Source: Brugia malayi (lineage: Eukaryota; Nematoda; Chromadorea; Rhabditida; Onchocercidae). Taken from it: a stretch of 64,000 nucleotides of DNA. This document shows, in pieces, positions 35,554-48,073 of this stretch. Numbering within the stretch: position 1 is the first letter of the stretch; each line of letters opens with the position of its first letter. The DNA lies in contig NW_025062475.1 of assembly GCF_000002995.4 (NCBI RefSeq), forward strand, positions 372,001-436,000, read 5' to 3'. The translations under genes were made by a program, and so were the position numbers. The notes beneath the pieces were generated by a model. That model searched no databases and was not told the DNA's origin. It was given only the letters and a program-made list of their open reading frames with translations.

Positions 35554-38500
35554 CGTCATCATTACATTAACCAACATTGACTATTGTATGCTCTGTAGAA
35601 AAGGATCGTTTACCAAAATTGAAAAAATTGGTGAAAACTGATTTACACACATATCAATTATATAAAGTTATCGGTGAAGGTAGCTATGGTATCGTTTATG
35701 AAAGTGAAACTGAAGATGGGTTAGTTAAGTTTTTTTTATTATTAACTTTAGGCAATCATTTCTAATCTCATTTTTATGCATCATTTTTTCAACATTTTTT
35801 TACCATAAATAATTCCTTATTTTATTTTTTTTTTATTAATAAAATTTCTTATTAATTACATAATTAGTAGTAAATTATGTAATAAATTACTTAATAAGTA
35901 ATAATTATTTTGGATTATGAATTAATTGTTGAAATAATTACCTTTGGGAAGTGACCATTTTAGTCAAAAACGTTAAGTTGATCACCTATTTTGTTTAATA
36001 TAAATTAAGTACAGGTAAATCATTTCACGTATCATTTCAATTTCAGAATCACCACTATAACGTTACGTTTTTTTTTTTTTTTTTTTCTTGATTTTATTAG
36101 TACTATATGTTACTAGTATGTACGTCAAATATTCAAAGAGATATTTACATTCTTATCTTTTTCTTAGTTCAACGAAAAATTTTTTACTTTCTTTCAAGTA
36201 AGTATCGTTCACGCAAGTTTCGTTCACGCAGTTGCAACGTTAATTAATATGCGTTAGCATTGAAAGATTTTAATATAATTTTATTTAAACAAGAAGAAAA
36301 TAACAATAATAGTGAATTGTATATTATAATTTTATTGAAATTTTTTTTTTTTTTCAGAATAGACAAAACTTTATTTTACACGTTGATTATTACACGTACT
36401 ACACGTGTAAAAACTTTGATATTACACGTTACACAACTCTCTTTTGCCCCGTTTCATTGATATGGCATTCTTGAGTTCAAGCAGTACTTGAGATGATTGT
36501 CCAGTTGTAGCATTCGTTACTTACCCGAAAATTATCAAAGTTTAATAAGAATGAGAAGTGTTGATTGATAATTTTTGAATTATTGCATTTGTTTTTTTTT
36601 TTTTTTTTTTTTTTTAGATTTAAAAAATAAATAAATAAGTAAATAAAACTTGAATAAAGTATGATGCCACCTGAATTACTTATATCTAAAAATTATTCCT
36701 AAACTTTATTTAAATTACCGAAAATTTCATTAAATTATAATTATACAGCAACGAATATAACCGAATAGTTAAATTGAAAAATTCATATTAAATTTTTAAC
36801 ACTTTTTGAAATGCTCCAAACATTATCCGGCTAATATAAATGCATATGGTACTTAATTAAATCAAATTAAAGTATTTCATTCTATTGATCATCTATTGAT
36901 CCTTCGTATAAGCGCACTATCTGATATAATTCCGTTGAAATTTTTTAATTTCAAAAAATGATTTCAAATTATGTAACTTTTAAATGATAAATTCACAATA
37001 TGGTTAATTTAATTAAGCATGAATAGATGAAGAGTAATGCTAGAAATAAATTAATCAGTGAAGTAATCCATTAAATATCAATTCAAATTGTCAATTTCAA
37101 AAATGAAATTAATAATATTGTTAATTAGTAATAAAATAAAACATTTATCAAATTACTTATCAAATTTAGTATAACATTCATTTTAGGTAATAAATCATTA
37201 TCATTAAAGTTTTAAATTATATCAGTACTAATTTATCATTTCATTAACTATTTAAAAGAATGTTAAATTTTGTTTTCTAATTCATCTCATTAATACTTTT
37301 TCAAATGTAAGATTGTATGTATGCATCGAAATTTTCACGTTATTTTTAAAATATAATTAAGATTATCATAAGTAAATTATTATTTCATCCATGAATAATA
37401 TATTATTTTATTCATTTACATATTAAAAAAAAAAAAAAAAAATGAATTGAGAAATTTAAATATGCTAATTAAATTAACTGAATTCTTGATTAATCATTCT
37501 CTCTTCTCCTACTTCTATTTCATTCTTATCAATTTACTGTTCTAATTTCTAACAGTGACATTTAATAATTTCAAGAATGTGTTAAATTCCGAATTTTATA
37601 AATTTTAACAAAATTTAATGAATTTGAAATAGATCGAAGCTAAATTAAATTTATAGACATCGTGTAGCTCTGAAAAGCAGAAAAATACAGTAAATCGATG
37701 TTACACCTTAAAGTAAGTGTAATGTATGCTGCAGCACGACGACATAGCCAACATATTTGTGAACTAATCGATTATGTAAGCTTTTTTTTTTTAAAAAAAA
37801 AAAGATTTTGTTTCAAAAATTTTCTTAAATTTGAAGTTTGAAATGATCAAAAAGTTTATCACATTAAGCATATTGCAATGATTTCCTAGGATTAAAGCTT
37901 AAAGATCACTTATAGATATTAGCCAAAGAATTATAATTATGTAAATTAGCTACAAATTATAAATGACCTAATATAGCGATGAATTTTTTTTTTTGTATAT
38001 AATAATTTAAATTACTAATAAAATGATTTGTCAAAAATTATTAATTTAATTTAAACAGGTAAATTCTAAATTTAATTTTTTAACATTGAATAATTAATAA
38101 TTGAGGGTATGGAGAAACCAAATTATATCTTTATTGCTGAGGAAAGATTTACATAAATTGCGCAATGAGCAAATTAACAGGTGTTTTTCGATGTGTACTG
38201 CAATTCAAATAGGCTTGCAAACATTGAAAGCTATAGAGGAATTACATTTGTTAGTTTATTCTTTTATAAATGAAATTAGCATAATTAACTATATCCTTTA
38301 ATTAATTCAATATAATATATATTTTTTAAAAATCTTTTATGACTTGAAACTCTTCTAAGATTATCATTAATATTTTAAATTCGCATTGAAAATTGCAAAT
38401 TTTGTTTATTACTGCAAAAAAAAAAAGAACTGATAAATTGTTAGATAATAATAAATTAAAGAAGCAATAAATTTTATTAAAGAACTGGTAATTTTATGGT

Positions 38501-38574
38501 TGGATGATGTGAAAATCAACAGCATAGAACGATATTCTTGATTGATTTTGGTCTTGCAAAAAAAAAAATATATT

Positions 38575-39225
38575 GATAAGGTAAGATTTTTGATAAGGAA
38601 GAAAATATGGAATGATAAAAATATTCCAGTAGTTGATATAGTGAAAAAATATATGATAGTGATAAGGTAAGATTTTTGATAAGGAAGAAAATATGGACTG
38701 ATAAAAATATTCCAGTAGTTGATATAGTAAAAAATATATGATAGTGATAAGGTAAGATTTTTGATAAGGAAGAAAATATGGACTGATAAAAATATTCCAG
38801 TAGTTGATATAGTAAAAAATATATGATAGTGATAAGATAAGATTTTTGATAAGGAAGAAAATATGGAATGATAAAAATATTCCAGTAGTTGATATAGTAA
38901 AAAATATATGATAGTGATAAGGTAAGATTTTTGATAAGGAAGAAAATATGGACTGATACAAATATTCCAGTAGTTGATATAGTAAAAAATATATGATAGT
39001 GATAAGGTAAGATTTTTGATAAGGAAGAAAATATGGACTGATAAAAATATTCCAGTAGTTGATATAGTAAAAAATATATGATAGTGATAAGGTAAGATTT
39101 TTGATAAGGAAGAAAATATGGACTGATAAAAATATTCCAGTAGTTGATATAGTGAAAAAATATATGATAGTGATAAGGTAAGATTTTTGATAAGGAAGAA
39201 AATATGGAATGATACAAATATTCCA
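38575..39225 (+). repeat. 85/86-bp tandem satellite, eight copies, inside the kinase intron
   Basis: Copies begin (at GTAAGATTTT) at 38581, 38667, 38752, 38837, 38922, 39007, 39092 and 39178; the last is partial. Copies differ at a handful of positions (GGAATGATA/GGACTGATA, GTGAAAAAA/GTAAAAAAT). Each unit carries two TGATAAGG sites. The array starts at the exon's own splice donor (GATAAG|GTAAG), so all but one copy (38837, ATAAG) repeat a donor-like sequence. A lone related piece lies at 39372-39412. The long opposite-strand reading frames here are a by-product of the repeat. Confidence 0.95.
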
Positions 39226-39777
39226 AGATATATTTTTTATTTTTTTTATCATTTAAATATTTTTTCAAAATATATATTTTATTTTTTATCATTTAAATAT
39301 AAAAATCTTTTTTTTTTATTTATCATTACTTACTAATTTTAAATTTACCTTATCATAATAGTAACGAAATATGATAGTGATAAGGCGAGATTTTTGATAA
39401 GGAAGAAAATATGGAAAAAAATATTTCAATATGAAATAGATTAAAATTTGTAGAAAAAAATTTTAAACATATTCTAATACATATTTGTGCATTTTGTTCT
39501 TTCTAAGTTTCATAGAACGGTAAATTAATTCCATCAGGTGGTAAGATAGGATGGCCTCGTACAAAACGATATGGCTCATTAAATGTACATCTAAGACTTG
39601 ATTTATCAAGAAGGGATGATCTTGTGTCATGGATTTGTTTACTTGTTGACATAACTCGTGGCTCTTTACCATGGTGACATATTTCTGGTAAATAAACAAT
39701 ATTATTATTGTTGATTAATTATATTACTAATATTTCTTTAATAATAATAATAATTTGAATTAAGTTATTTTTAATCT

Positions 39778-39824
39778 AATTATTATTATTATTATTATTG
39801 TTATTATTATCGTTATTATTATTG

Positions 39825-39892
<68 letters not shown>

Positions 39893-39893
39893 T
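39778..39893 (+). repeat. ATT trinucleotide microsatellite
   Basis: Nearly perfect ATT run with a few GTT, CGT and GTC interruptions at its 5' end, immediately before the exon at 39901, where it serves as polypyrimidine-poor intron end. Confidence 0.95.
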
Positions 39894-40411
39894 TATATAG
39901 AGCATGCTGGTGTGCAAGCAGCTAAATTAATGGCTCGTAATACAGATCAAAAGCAATTTTTTCATCAATGTCCAAAACAATATAAAATGCTAATGCGAAT
40001 GATTGATGCATTAGTATTTGAAGATAATCCAAGCTATCATGAATTTATGAATATACTAATGGATGTTAGTAATTTTATTTTTTTAACATATATATAAATA
40101 TTTATGCATACATTATGAATTATTTTATTACTTTATTTATTTATTTTATTTTTCTACATTACTAATAAAAAAAAAAAATTATTTTAAATTTTTAATTTAA
40201 TTCACGATTTGATTAGGATGACAAAGATCTGACAACATCTACACGATCAAGCATCTCTCATCATCAGATGCTGAATGTGAAAAAAGCTATGAAAGAAGAA
40301 TGTATGAATGATGTGATAACAAAATGATAGAATGAAATTAAAATAGCAAAAATAAATTGAATCATTTATTAATAATGATTAAGAAAAAAAAAATTTGATA
40401 ATAATATTATT

Positions 40412-40781
40412 AGCAATACCTGTATTATCAATGCTATTATCAGCATTACAAGAAGATTAAAGTTAACTCATTGATAAGTAACAATATCACTAGCAATACC
40501 TGTATTATCAATGCTATTATCAGCATTACAAGAAGATTAAAGTTAACTCATTGATAAGTAACAATATCACTAGTAATACCTGTATTATCAATGCTATTAT
40601 CAGCATTACAAGAAGATTAAAGTTAACTCATTGATAAGTAACAATATCACTAGCAATACCTGTATTATCAATGCTATTATCAGCATTACAAGAAGATTAA
40701 AGTTAACTCATTGATAAGTAACAATATCACTAGTAATACCTGTATTATCAATGCTATTATCAGCATTACAAGAAGATTAAA
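40412..40781 (+). repeat. 80-bp tandem satellite, five copies
   Basis: Copies start at 40412, 40492, 40572, 40652 and 40732 with near identity. The main variant is AGCAATACC versus AGTAATACC, in order C, C, T, C, T, suggesting that copies 2-3 and 4-5 were duplicated as a pair. Each full unit carries TTGATAAGTAAC. It lies about 85 bases after the kinase stop, within the likely 3' UTR. Confidence 0.95.
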
Positions 40782-40871
40782 ATAAACAACAACAACAATC
40801 ATTCTTCATTCAACAATAATTGGAATCAATGCAAATAATATGATATTTTTATGAAGATATTGTACTTCCTT

Positions 40872-40903
<32 letters not shown>

Positions 40904-41811
40904 CACTATAATTTGTATGGGAAATGTAAATAATAGAGTAAACAAACTTTTTATTATTTACAAAATTATTCCAATGTATGCTATAAATAACAATGATTTA
41001 TCTGTTTTTGTTTTTGTTTGTTTTTTTTTTGAATAGACAAGCTAATTAATTTAACATTAAAATAGTTTTTTATCATCTTATTTCTCAACATTCTAATATA
41101 AAGAATTTAAATTATATGATTAAATTTTTTCAGATGATAAGCATATATATTAAAGAATTATTAATTCAATTTTCTGAAAACTGTAATACTATTACAGTTA
41201 ACAAATAAGGAAGCTAAAAATTCATTAAATTTTCTAATAATTTTTCATTTTTCATTAAAAAAAAAAGGAAGAGCAATTGTATCAATCGGTCCCTCAATCA
41301 ATACTTAATCAAATATACAATCATTTTCTTTCATCATTTTTATTTCCGGTTGAATTGTTCAAAACTTTTTTTCTCTTTAACTATTTCAATGCAATATTAT
41401 TAACTCATCAAAGATAACAAACTTTTCCGTTTTTCTTTTTTTTTTTTTTCTTTCCCAAAAAGAAAAAAAAATCCCTCTGTAAAAGTTTTCATTCAATCAA
41501 TGATGGTATACAAAAGAGAGAAAAAAAAAAAAATGAAAATTTAAAGGTATGATTCGATCATCACAGAGCAGACAAGAAGAATGCACAGGAATGGTGTCAC
41601 CCTGTACCACTTTTCAATCCTATCAATTGCATAATTCTTCCCGAAGAAACCGGATCGTCCTCGATCATCGTTTCTTTTAATCATTATGTAACATTAATAG
41701 TAACGATACTGATAAACAATTATTGATTATCAATATATCACAATTATTTGTTTTAATTGTTATCAATTTTGATCATCTATCAAATATTTCAAATATTAAA
41801 TTGAAAATATA

Positions 41812-41847
<36 letters not shown>

Positions 41848-42958
41848 GTCGTTTTCTTCATTCTTTAAAATTTGATGAAAATAAATGAACAAATATTAAT
41901 TGGAAATAGGAAGGAATTATTATAATTAATATACATCTAATTATTTAAATATAATTTTCTGATTTTTTATTATAAACAAATAATTGTGACCAAAAAAAAA
42001 AAATCTTAAGAAATAAAAAAAATCTTTTAAAATTTTAATTCTAACTGCAACTCTGTCAATTGTTCTAGGCAATAAATTAATGTAAACAAAAATATAAAAT
42101 TATAAAATTTTGTGTTTTTTTTTTTTTTTTTTGTGATATCGAAATAATTAAATTTTAAATCTATCTGTTCATACAATAAGTATTAATATTAATGTAATCA
42201 TAAGTAAAAATAAACAAACATTGTATATATCTCATTTTAATGAAAATAATTAATGAAAGTAGGCGGTAAATTAAATGATAAATTATTTGAAACAAAAAAC
42301 AAAAATTGTAAAATTTTGTATTGTTTTTTTTTTTTTTTTTTGTAATATATTTAAAAGATTGTAAAATATTTAAAACAAACATTGTAAAAAATTTGAAATG
42401 TTTCAGACAAAATTTCTCGCATTAGTTTAAACAAAAATCTAAAAAAAAAAACAAAATATTTCTATCTTTTTTTTTTCAAAAAAAAAAAAAAAAAAATGCT
42501 AAAAAAAGCTGAAATTTCCGCTTCATTTATAATTGTTATTGGAATCATTGAAACAATATGGGAAATTCTATAAGTTCAAATGGAATGTACCAAAAGCGCC
42601 GCAATGAATTATTATTAATTTATGCATGAAATGTGAGCAATTAGTACAACATTCATTATACAAAAGAAATGGAATGACAATTTTTAAATTATACATCTGT
42701 CTGAGCGCAACTGAAATTCATTTAATTATTAAATCAAATTAATTAAAAATAGAAATTAAATTTTAAATAGAATGAAGGATTACATTAATAGATTAGCTTT
42801 CAATCTTATTACATTTCTTTATTTTTTGTACTTTTTAAAGCTTCTAAAGATAAACATTAGCTATTTGAGCATTTTGTCACCAACTAGAATAAATATACAT
42901 AAATAAATTAAAATTAAAAAAAAAAAAAGAAATTTCTTAATTTTTACATCCAATCTAT

Positions 42959-43000
42959 GATATTTCTATTCAATTAATTAATTAATTGAATAGAAATATC
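42959..43000. repeat. Perfect 42-bp palindrome
   Basis: GATATTTCTATTCAATTAAT followed by its exact reverse complement with no spacer apart from the TTAA centre. Confidence 0.9.
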
Positions 43001-43675
43001 ACAAAAAAAAAAAATTTAAAATTAATTAAAGCATATATTTTATCCATAAGAAAATTTGCACAAAATTTTTATCGGCGAACAAAAAAAAAAAAAAAATTAA
43101 GGCCATTTATCTTTTTAATGCAAGTAAATATATCATTCATTACTTGCTGCAGCATTCACAAATCTTTTTTTTTTTAAATGCAAAATTTGTTAATGTTTTC
43201 TTTAAAATAACAACAAAAAAAAAAAAAAAAGAGAGGATATTATTTTCCTTAGAAATAGTTTCATTTAAGTATAAATATTTTAAAATGGTGGAAAAAAAAA
43301 TTGAATAAAAAATGTTTACAAATTAAAATAGCAGATTTTAATTAGTTAAAAAAAAAAAAAAAAAAAAGGGAAAAAAGTGTTCTAATCATGAAAATGTGAT
43401 CAGTGTATCGATCGATTATGTTTACAAAGATGTTTATAAAGTAAAATTTGTAAAAATATCATTTATACAAGTAAATCAATATAATGTTAGCCTAAATTTA
43501 ATGTAATCAAATTAGATAGAATAAAATATTTATTGGATATAAATAATTTTTTTTTTTTCAAATTTATTCAAATATATTCTCTATTTCTATTTCATATCTT
43601 ATAAGTAATCTTTGCGCTGATAAAATTACAAATTAAGATAGCAGTTGCGCTCAGTTTAACCAAAAATGTACATTT

Positions 43676-46600
43676 TTATGATACAAAATTGAAGTGTACT
43701 GTTTTTGAAGTATTAACCGGATGTGAACCGGAACAAAGAAGGCGTTTGAATGCTGTCACATCAACAGTCTTCAAATCATCCGGAAAAAGACTCTGCAATA
43801 CATTTTTTTTTTTTTTATAGCTTATTGGCATTTTTTAATATTGAATAAAGATTTCATTTTAAAATTATATTATTCATTTATTTCCTGATGAAATATGAAT
43901 GTTACATAAATGAATTGATCAAATATTTTCTAGAAGTGATGAGTCATCATCAGTCAGGTATTAATTAATTAATTAATTAATGAATTAGGCAGTAACTTTC
44001 AGATTTAATTCTAACTAATAATAAATTGAAAAAAATAATAATAATTAATTCATTTTAATTCTTTTTCTTTCTTTTTATATTTTGCTATATTAGTAACATT
44101 TCAATGAAATGACATTTTCTATGCTCTCTCTCTCTCTCTCTTTTTTTCTTCAAAACTTTTATTGTCTCTTAAGTTAAATTTTTATGAATTTTAGAGGAAA
44201 AATTAGTAAAAATTAAGAAAAGAGGAAAAAAGTAACTTTTTTTTTATTTCTAATTGTCACATTAGGAAAGCCACAAAAAAGATGAAGAAAAATTACATTC
44301 GATCTCGTAACAAACAATCATTTCATGTTTCACATTTGCTATTTGTTATTCCCTAAGATATCAGATAAGGCTTTATGGTAAGATATCAGATAAGGCCTTG
44401 TTGTAAGGTATGAAATAAGGCCTTATTGTAAGATATGAGATAAGGCTCTATTGTAAGATATGAGATAAGGCTCTTTTGTAAGATATGAGATAAGGCTCTA
44501 TTGTAAGATATCAGATAAGGCTCTTTTGTAAGATATAAGATAAGGCTCTTCTGTAAGATATGAGATAAGGCTCCATTGTAAGATATCAGATAAAGCTTTA
44601 TGGTAAGATATCAGATAAGGCCTTGTTGTAAGGTATGAAATAAGGCCTTATTGTAAGATATGAGATAAGGCTCTTTTGTAAGATATAAGATAAGGCTCTT
44701 CTGTAAGATATGAGATAAGGCTCTTTTGTAAGATATAAGATAAGGCTCTTCTGTAAGATATGAGATAAGGCTCTTTTGTAAGATATAAGATAAGGCTCTT
44801 CTGTAAGATATGAGATAAGGCTCCATTGTAAGATATCAGATAAGGCTCTGTTGTAAGAATATTAGATAAGGCCTTATTGTAGGATATGTGATAAAGCCTT
44901 AATGTAAGATATGCGATAAGGATGTATTGCAAGATGTCAGATAATGCCTTATTGTAAGAATATCAGATAAGGCCTTGTTGTAAGGTATGAAATAAAGCCT
45001 TATTGTAAGATATGAGATAAGGCCACTTGCCTATCGAATAGGACTGAAAAACACAATAAATCTACCAAATTCAAATCATCTAACTAACATTTTCAACATT
45101 CGAAACGAGATTTCGTTGTTCAATCCAGAGACTATTTTTGGCGCTGTTTGTTTGCTCATTTAACTGTTCAAGTTGTTGCTCTAAATCCATCACCTGTGAA
45201 ACTGTTTCTATCAGTACCTGCAACGAAACTTTTTCACTTTAAAAACTTCCTTTAAATAATCATAATCAATCAAAAGCTAAATCTAATCACTGTTATTTTT
45301 CTTATCATTAATTCTAAGCAAAACTTTAGCAATCAAAAGAGTGCTACGTTTCAAATATTTTCATACTAATTTTTTATTCATATCAATCATTTTATAATAA
45401 CTCACTATCAATGATATAAATGAATTAATAGAGAAGAATTGAATTGAAAAATATTACAGAAAGTATATAATTCTAAACTATGGTTATTGAAATTTTGAAT
45501 TATTTATAGCTAACCTGATAAGCACTTCGATCAAATGGTAACATTGGTACCAACTGTCGTAACCTTTCAAAAACTTGTGCTTCTCGTTCTGGTGATCGAT
45601 AGCTGATAGCAGTTGTAGATGATGATGGTGCTGGTGCTGGTGTTGGTGTTGGTATTGTTGGACCTAATGGTACCAAATGAGGTGACTGACAATCAGTTGC
45701 GGTATAAGGTGATACCAATGGTTCTGGACTTAATGATTCATATGATGTGATGCTATAACTTGGCGATGGTTGCGAATATTCACTACTACTACTACTGCTA
45801 CTACAAGTTGAACTTGAACTGCTACTATAGGAGCGCAAACGTCCAACAGGAATCATATACGGATGACGGCGTAAATTATTTACATGAAGCATACGTCGAT
45901 CACATTTTCTGATTGATTTTTGTGTAGTATTCACCGTAATTGTTGGATAATGCTGAAAATAAATAAATAAAACCTTAAATTTGATAAAGTTTAGCTCAAA
46001 ATTAACAATAATTAGATTAGCTTTTTCCTTTTTTTTTTTTTTTGCTAATTATAATGCATAAATTAATTAGCATTTTAAAATTTATTTGAAAATAGGCTGT
46101 TCAGAAGAATTTTTTGAACCAACACATATACATATATATCATCCATTCGGAATTATGTATACAGATAGACAAATCGGAAAGACTAACAATGATAAGGTAG
46201 CTATCAGATTTACTACCAGATTTGTATCGAGAAAATACCTTATTTTAAATTATCTTAGCTATTATAATTATCATGAATTGATAATTAATGTTTATTATTA
46301 ATATCAGTAAGTCAGGTACTGAGATTACAAACAGTAATATTTATTACTGTTTGTAAACATCACCTCTTCAGCAAGTTTATGAAGACAGAAATCGGCAAAA
46401 CAAAAAAAAAAAAAACATGATAAATTATTGTCTATGAAAGAAAAAAAATTTTTTTTTTTTTGAAAAAGGATGGCACTGATGGAGTAATGATAACAATAAT
46501 AAAAAAAAAAACGCTTAAAGACAACAAATTACCGCAACTATAAATAGAAACCCAAATAAAAACAATTGGAAAAGTTTAAGTGCTCAGAAAATTAGTTTGG

Positions 46601-47421
46601 TGTGTTAATGTGTTAAGCTATTTTTAATTATGTCATAATTATTATGGAGCAATAAAAGGCTTTTATCACTTATCAGAATGTAATAAGCATGCTAAACATA
46701 TACTGATAAATTAAGTTTTCAAAAAAGTTTAAATAATTAAATATCGAATTAGCAATGACTTGTTGAAATTTGATTGCAGAAGAAGCATTATATTTGCATA
46801 AGGTAAGTTTTATTTTTCTTAACTTGCGAGATTTCAATTTATTTTTACAAATTTAACTATTTATAGAATTGCCATCCATATATAACTTAACTCTCATTTA
46901 CTTATACCTATACAGCTACAAGTACTACAGCAATAAATCTGTTTCTACGATCAAACTGTAGACTAATTAATGGCAGACTAATTTACTGGTCAAATTGCAA
47001 ACTAATTTTTAAATTAGAATGCTGCAAATATATTATTCCCAAAGAAAATAAGCAATAGTAAATGTGTAAATGTATGATTTTGTAAAGAAATGAAATTGCA
47101 TTTGAAAATTGTTAAATGTCAAAGGATTGTCATTTATTAAGATTGTCACTACTATACAAAACAGTGATAAAAGTTAAATTAAGCTATATTAATATTTATT
47201 ATTTCATTTTAATATCAATTTCAATTCAAATTAATTACCTAAATGCTGCTGTGTCGGATTCTTTCTTTCTTTTTTTTCATTAAAATTAAAAAAAAAAAAA
47301 AAGATTATGATGAAAAAGAAGTAAAAAATGAAACCTCATCACTCCAATTGAGTAAAGTTCGAGTTTTTTCTTGAATTGTATCACCTAAAAACAGTCCACC
47401 ACAATGCACTTTTGTAGGCAT
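43676..47421 (-). CDS. Probable non-basic helix-loop-helix protein, otherwise unrecognised
   Basis: Four exons join in phase 0: 47421-47335, 45952-45515, 45217-45089 and 43792-43676, for 256 residues. The middle is low-complexity: a Ser run (about 20 Ser/Cys after GRLRS), then Ser/Pro/Tyr and a TPTPAPAPSSS stretch. Around residues 151-195 the sequence EREAQVFERLRQLVPMLP, a short loop FDRSAYQ, and VLIETVSQVMDLEQQLEQL looks like a helix-loop-helix in the style of Id/extramacrochaetae proteins, lacking a basic DNA-binding segment. The last exon (SLFPDDLKTVDVTAFKRLL...) follows a good ATTGCAG acceptor and joins a GTTAGT donor across a 1.3-kb intron filled by a 25-bp satellite. If that donor is not used the protein ends two codons later. 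The start at 47421 assumes trans-splicing at 47476; the exon is open further upstream for 18 codons, so an extra 5' exon is possible. Family assignment is tentative. Confidence 0.55.
44355..45024 (+). repeat. 25-bp tandem satellite, about 27 copies
   Basis: Units of the form AAGATATGAGATAAGGCTCT plus (A/T)TTGT repeat with small substitutions and a few one-base insertions (for example near 44857 and 44959). Every unit has a GATAAGG-type core. The array fills most of the last intron of the HLH-like gene; the repetitive opposite-strand reading frames are by-products. Confidence 0.95.
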
Positions 47422-47927
47422 TATTTGATGATTTTCTCCTTCTGATGGCAATTTCGTTTGATAAACAATGTAAATCTGAAAAAAAAAAAAAGAAAAAAAA
47501 AATTAATTTTCAACAAATATTTTTCAATAAATAGTTGCAATAATATGATTGAATAGTAGGCTATTTGTGACTAATTTTTAAAATCAAAATGGTACGAATG
47601 TGAAAAAAAAAAAAAAAAAAAAAATCTAATGCCATCACGGATATTTAATCGAATTATTTCCATTATTTTAATGTAAACAGAGAAAAATTATGGATAAATA
47701 TTTTTTTTGTTGGCAATTTCAATCATAAATATTTAATCTTGAAAATAATTTTATCAGAATAATATATAACACTAGCTGAGAAGAGCTATCACAAATTTTA
47801 GACTCACTTCAAAAATTATTCTTCCAAATTTGAATCTTTAAAGCGACACATATGACCATGATCTACGACAACAACTATTTACTATTTGCTATTTGTTATT
47901 TATTATCACTATTCTTTATTATTTATA

Positions 47928-48073
47928 TTATTATTGTTATTATTATTACTATTATTATTATCGTTATTATTATTATTATTACTACTACTAATACTACTAC
48001 TGCTATTATTATTACTACTACTATTGCTACTGCTGCTGCTACTACTACTACTACTACTTACTACTACAGCAGC
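47928..48073 (+). repeat. ATT/ACT/GCT trinucleotide microsatellite
   Basis: Long run of triplets that changes from ATT through ACT to GCT, with interruptions. Confidence 0.9.

Larger units (their letters stand above)
35599..40327 (+). pseudogene. CK1/TTBK-like Ser/Thr kinase, apparently decaying
   Basis: Kinase of the casein kinase 1 superfamily, nearest to tau-tubulin-kinase-like proteins that are expanded in nematodes. Recognisable exons: 35599-35719 (Gly loop GEGSYGIVYE), 37657-37775 (HRVALK; then LHLKVSVMYAAARRHSQH), 38106-38249 (DLHKLRNEQINRCFS), 38523-38580 (LIDFGLAKK), 39516-39687 (GWPRTKRYGSLNVHLRL, RRDDLVSWICLLVD), 39901-40064 and 40217-40327. Defects: frame changes near 37673, near 38142 and in the A11 run at 38558-38568; an in-frame TGA at 39675-39677 directly after the conserved LPW; and no exon carrying HRDxKPxN between 38250 and 38522. 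Three defects sit in or beside A runs, so sequencing error could explain those, but not the TGA or the missing catalytic loop. The 5' end is uncertain. The region between 35720 and 37656 shows no exon. Confidence 0.6.
40328..43675. other. Intergenic, AT-rich, with an 80-bp satellite and a palindrome
   Basis: No gene recognised. Contains the 80-bp array (40412-40781), very long T and A runs (for example 40874-40903, 41814-41844, 42474-42496), a 42-bp perfect palindrome (42959-43000) and a GC-richer patch at 41560-41680 of unknown meaning. Confidence 0.5.

Noticed and set aside
38494..39292. Two opposite-strand reading frames of about 250 codons
   Set aside because: They consist wholly of translated 85-bp satellite units (repeating ISTTGIFLS-like peptides) and lie inside a kinase intron.
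43605..43860. Plus-strand open frame of about 80 codons overlapping the HLH last exon
   Set aside because: It lacks an ATG and ends in a poly-T translation; the minus strand has a better acceptor, matching phase and a plausible stop.
44611..44932. Opposite-strand frames with repeating LISY/ILQKSL peptides
   Set aside because: Three 25-bp satellite units equal 25 codons, so the open frame is a by-product of the repeat.
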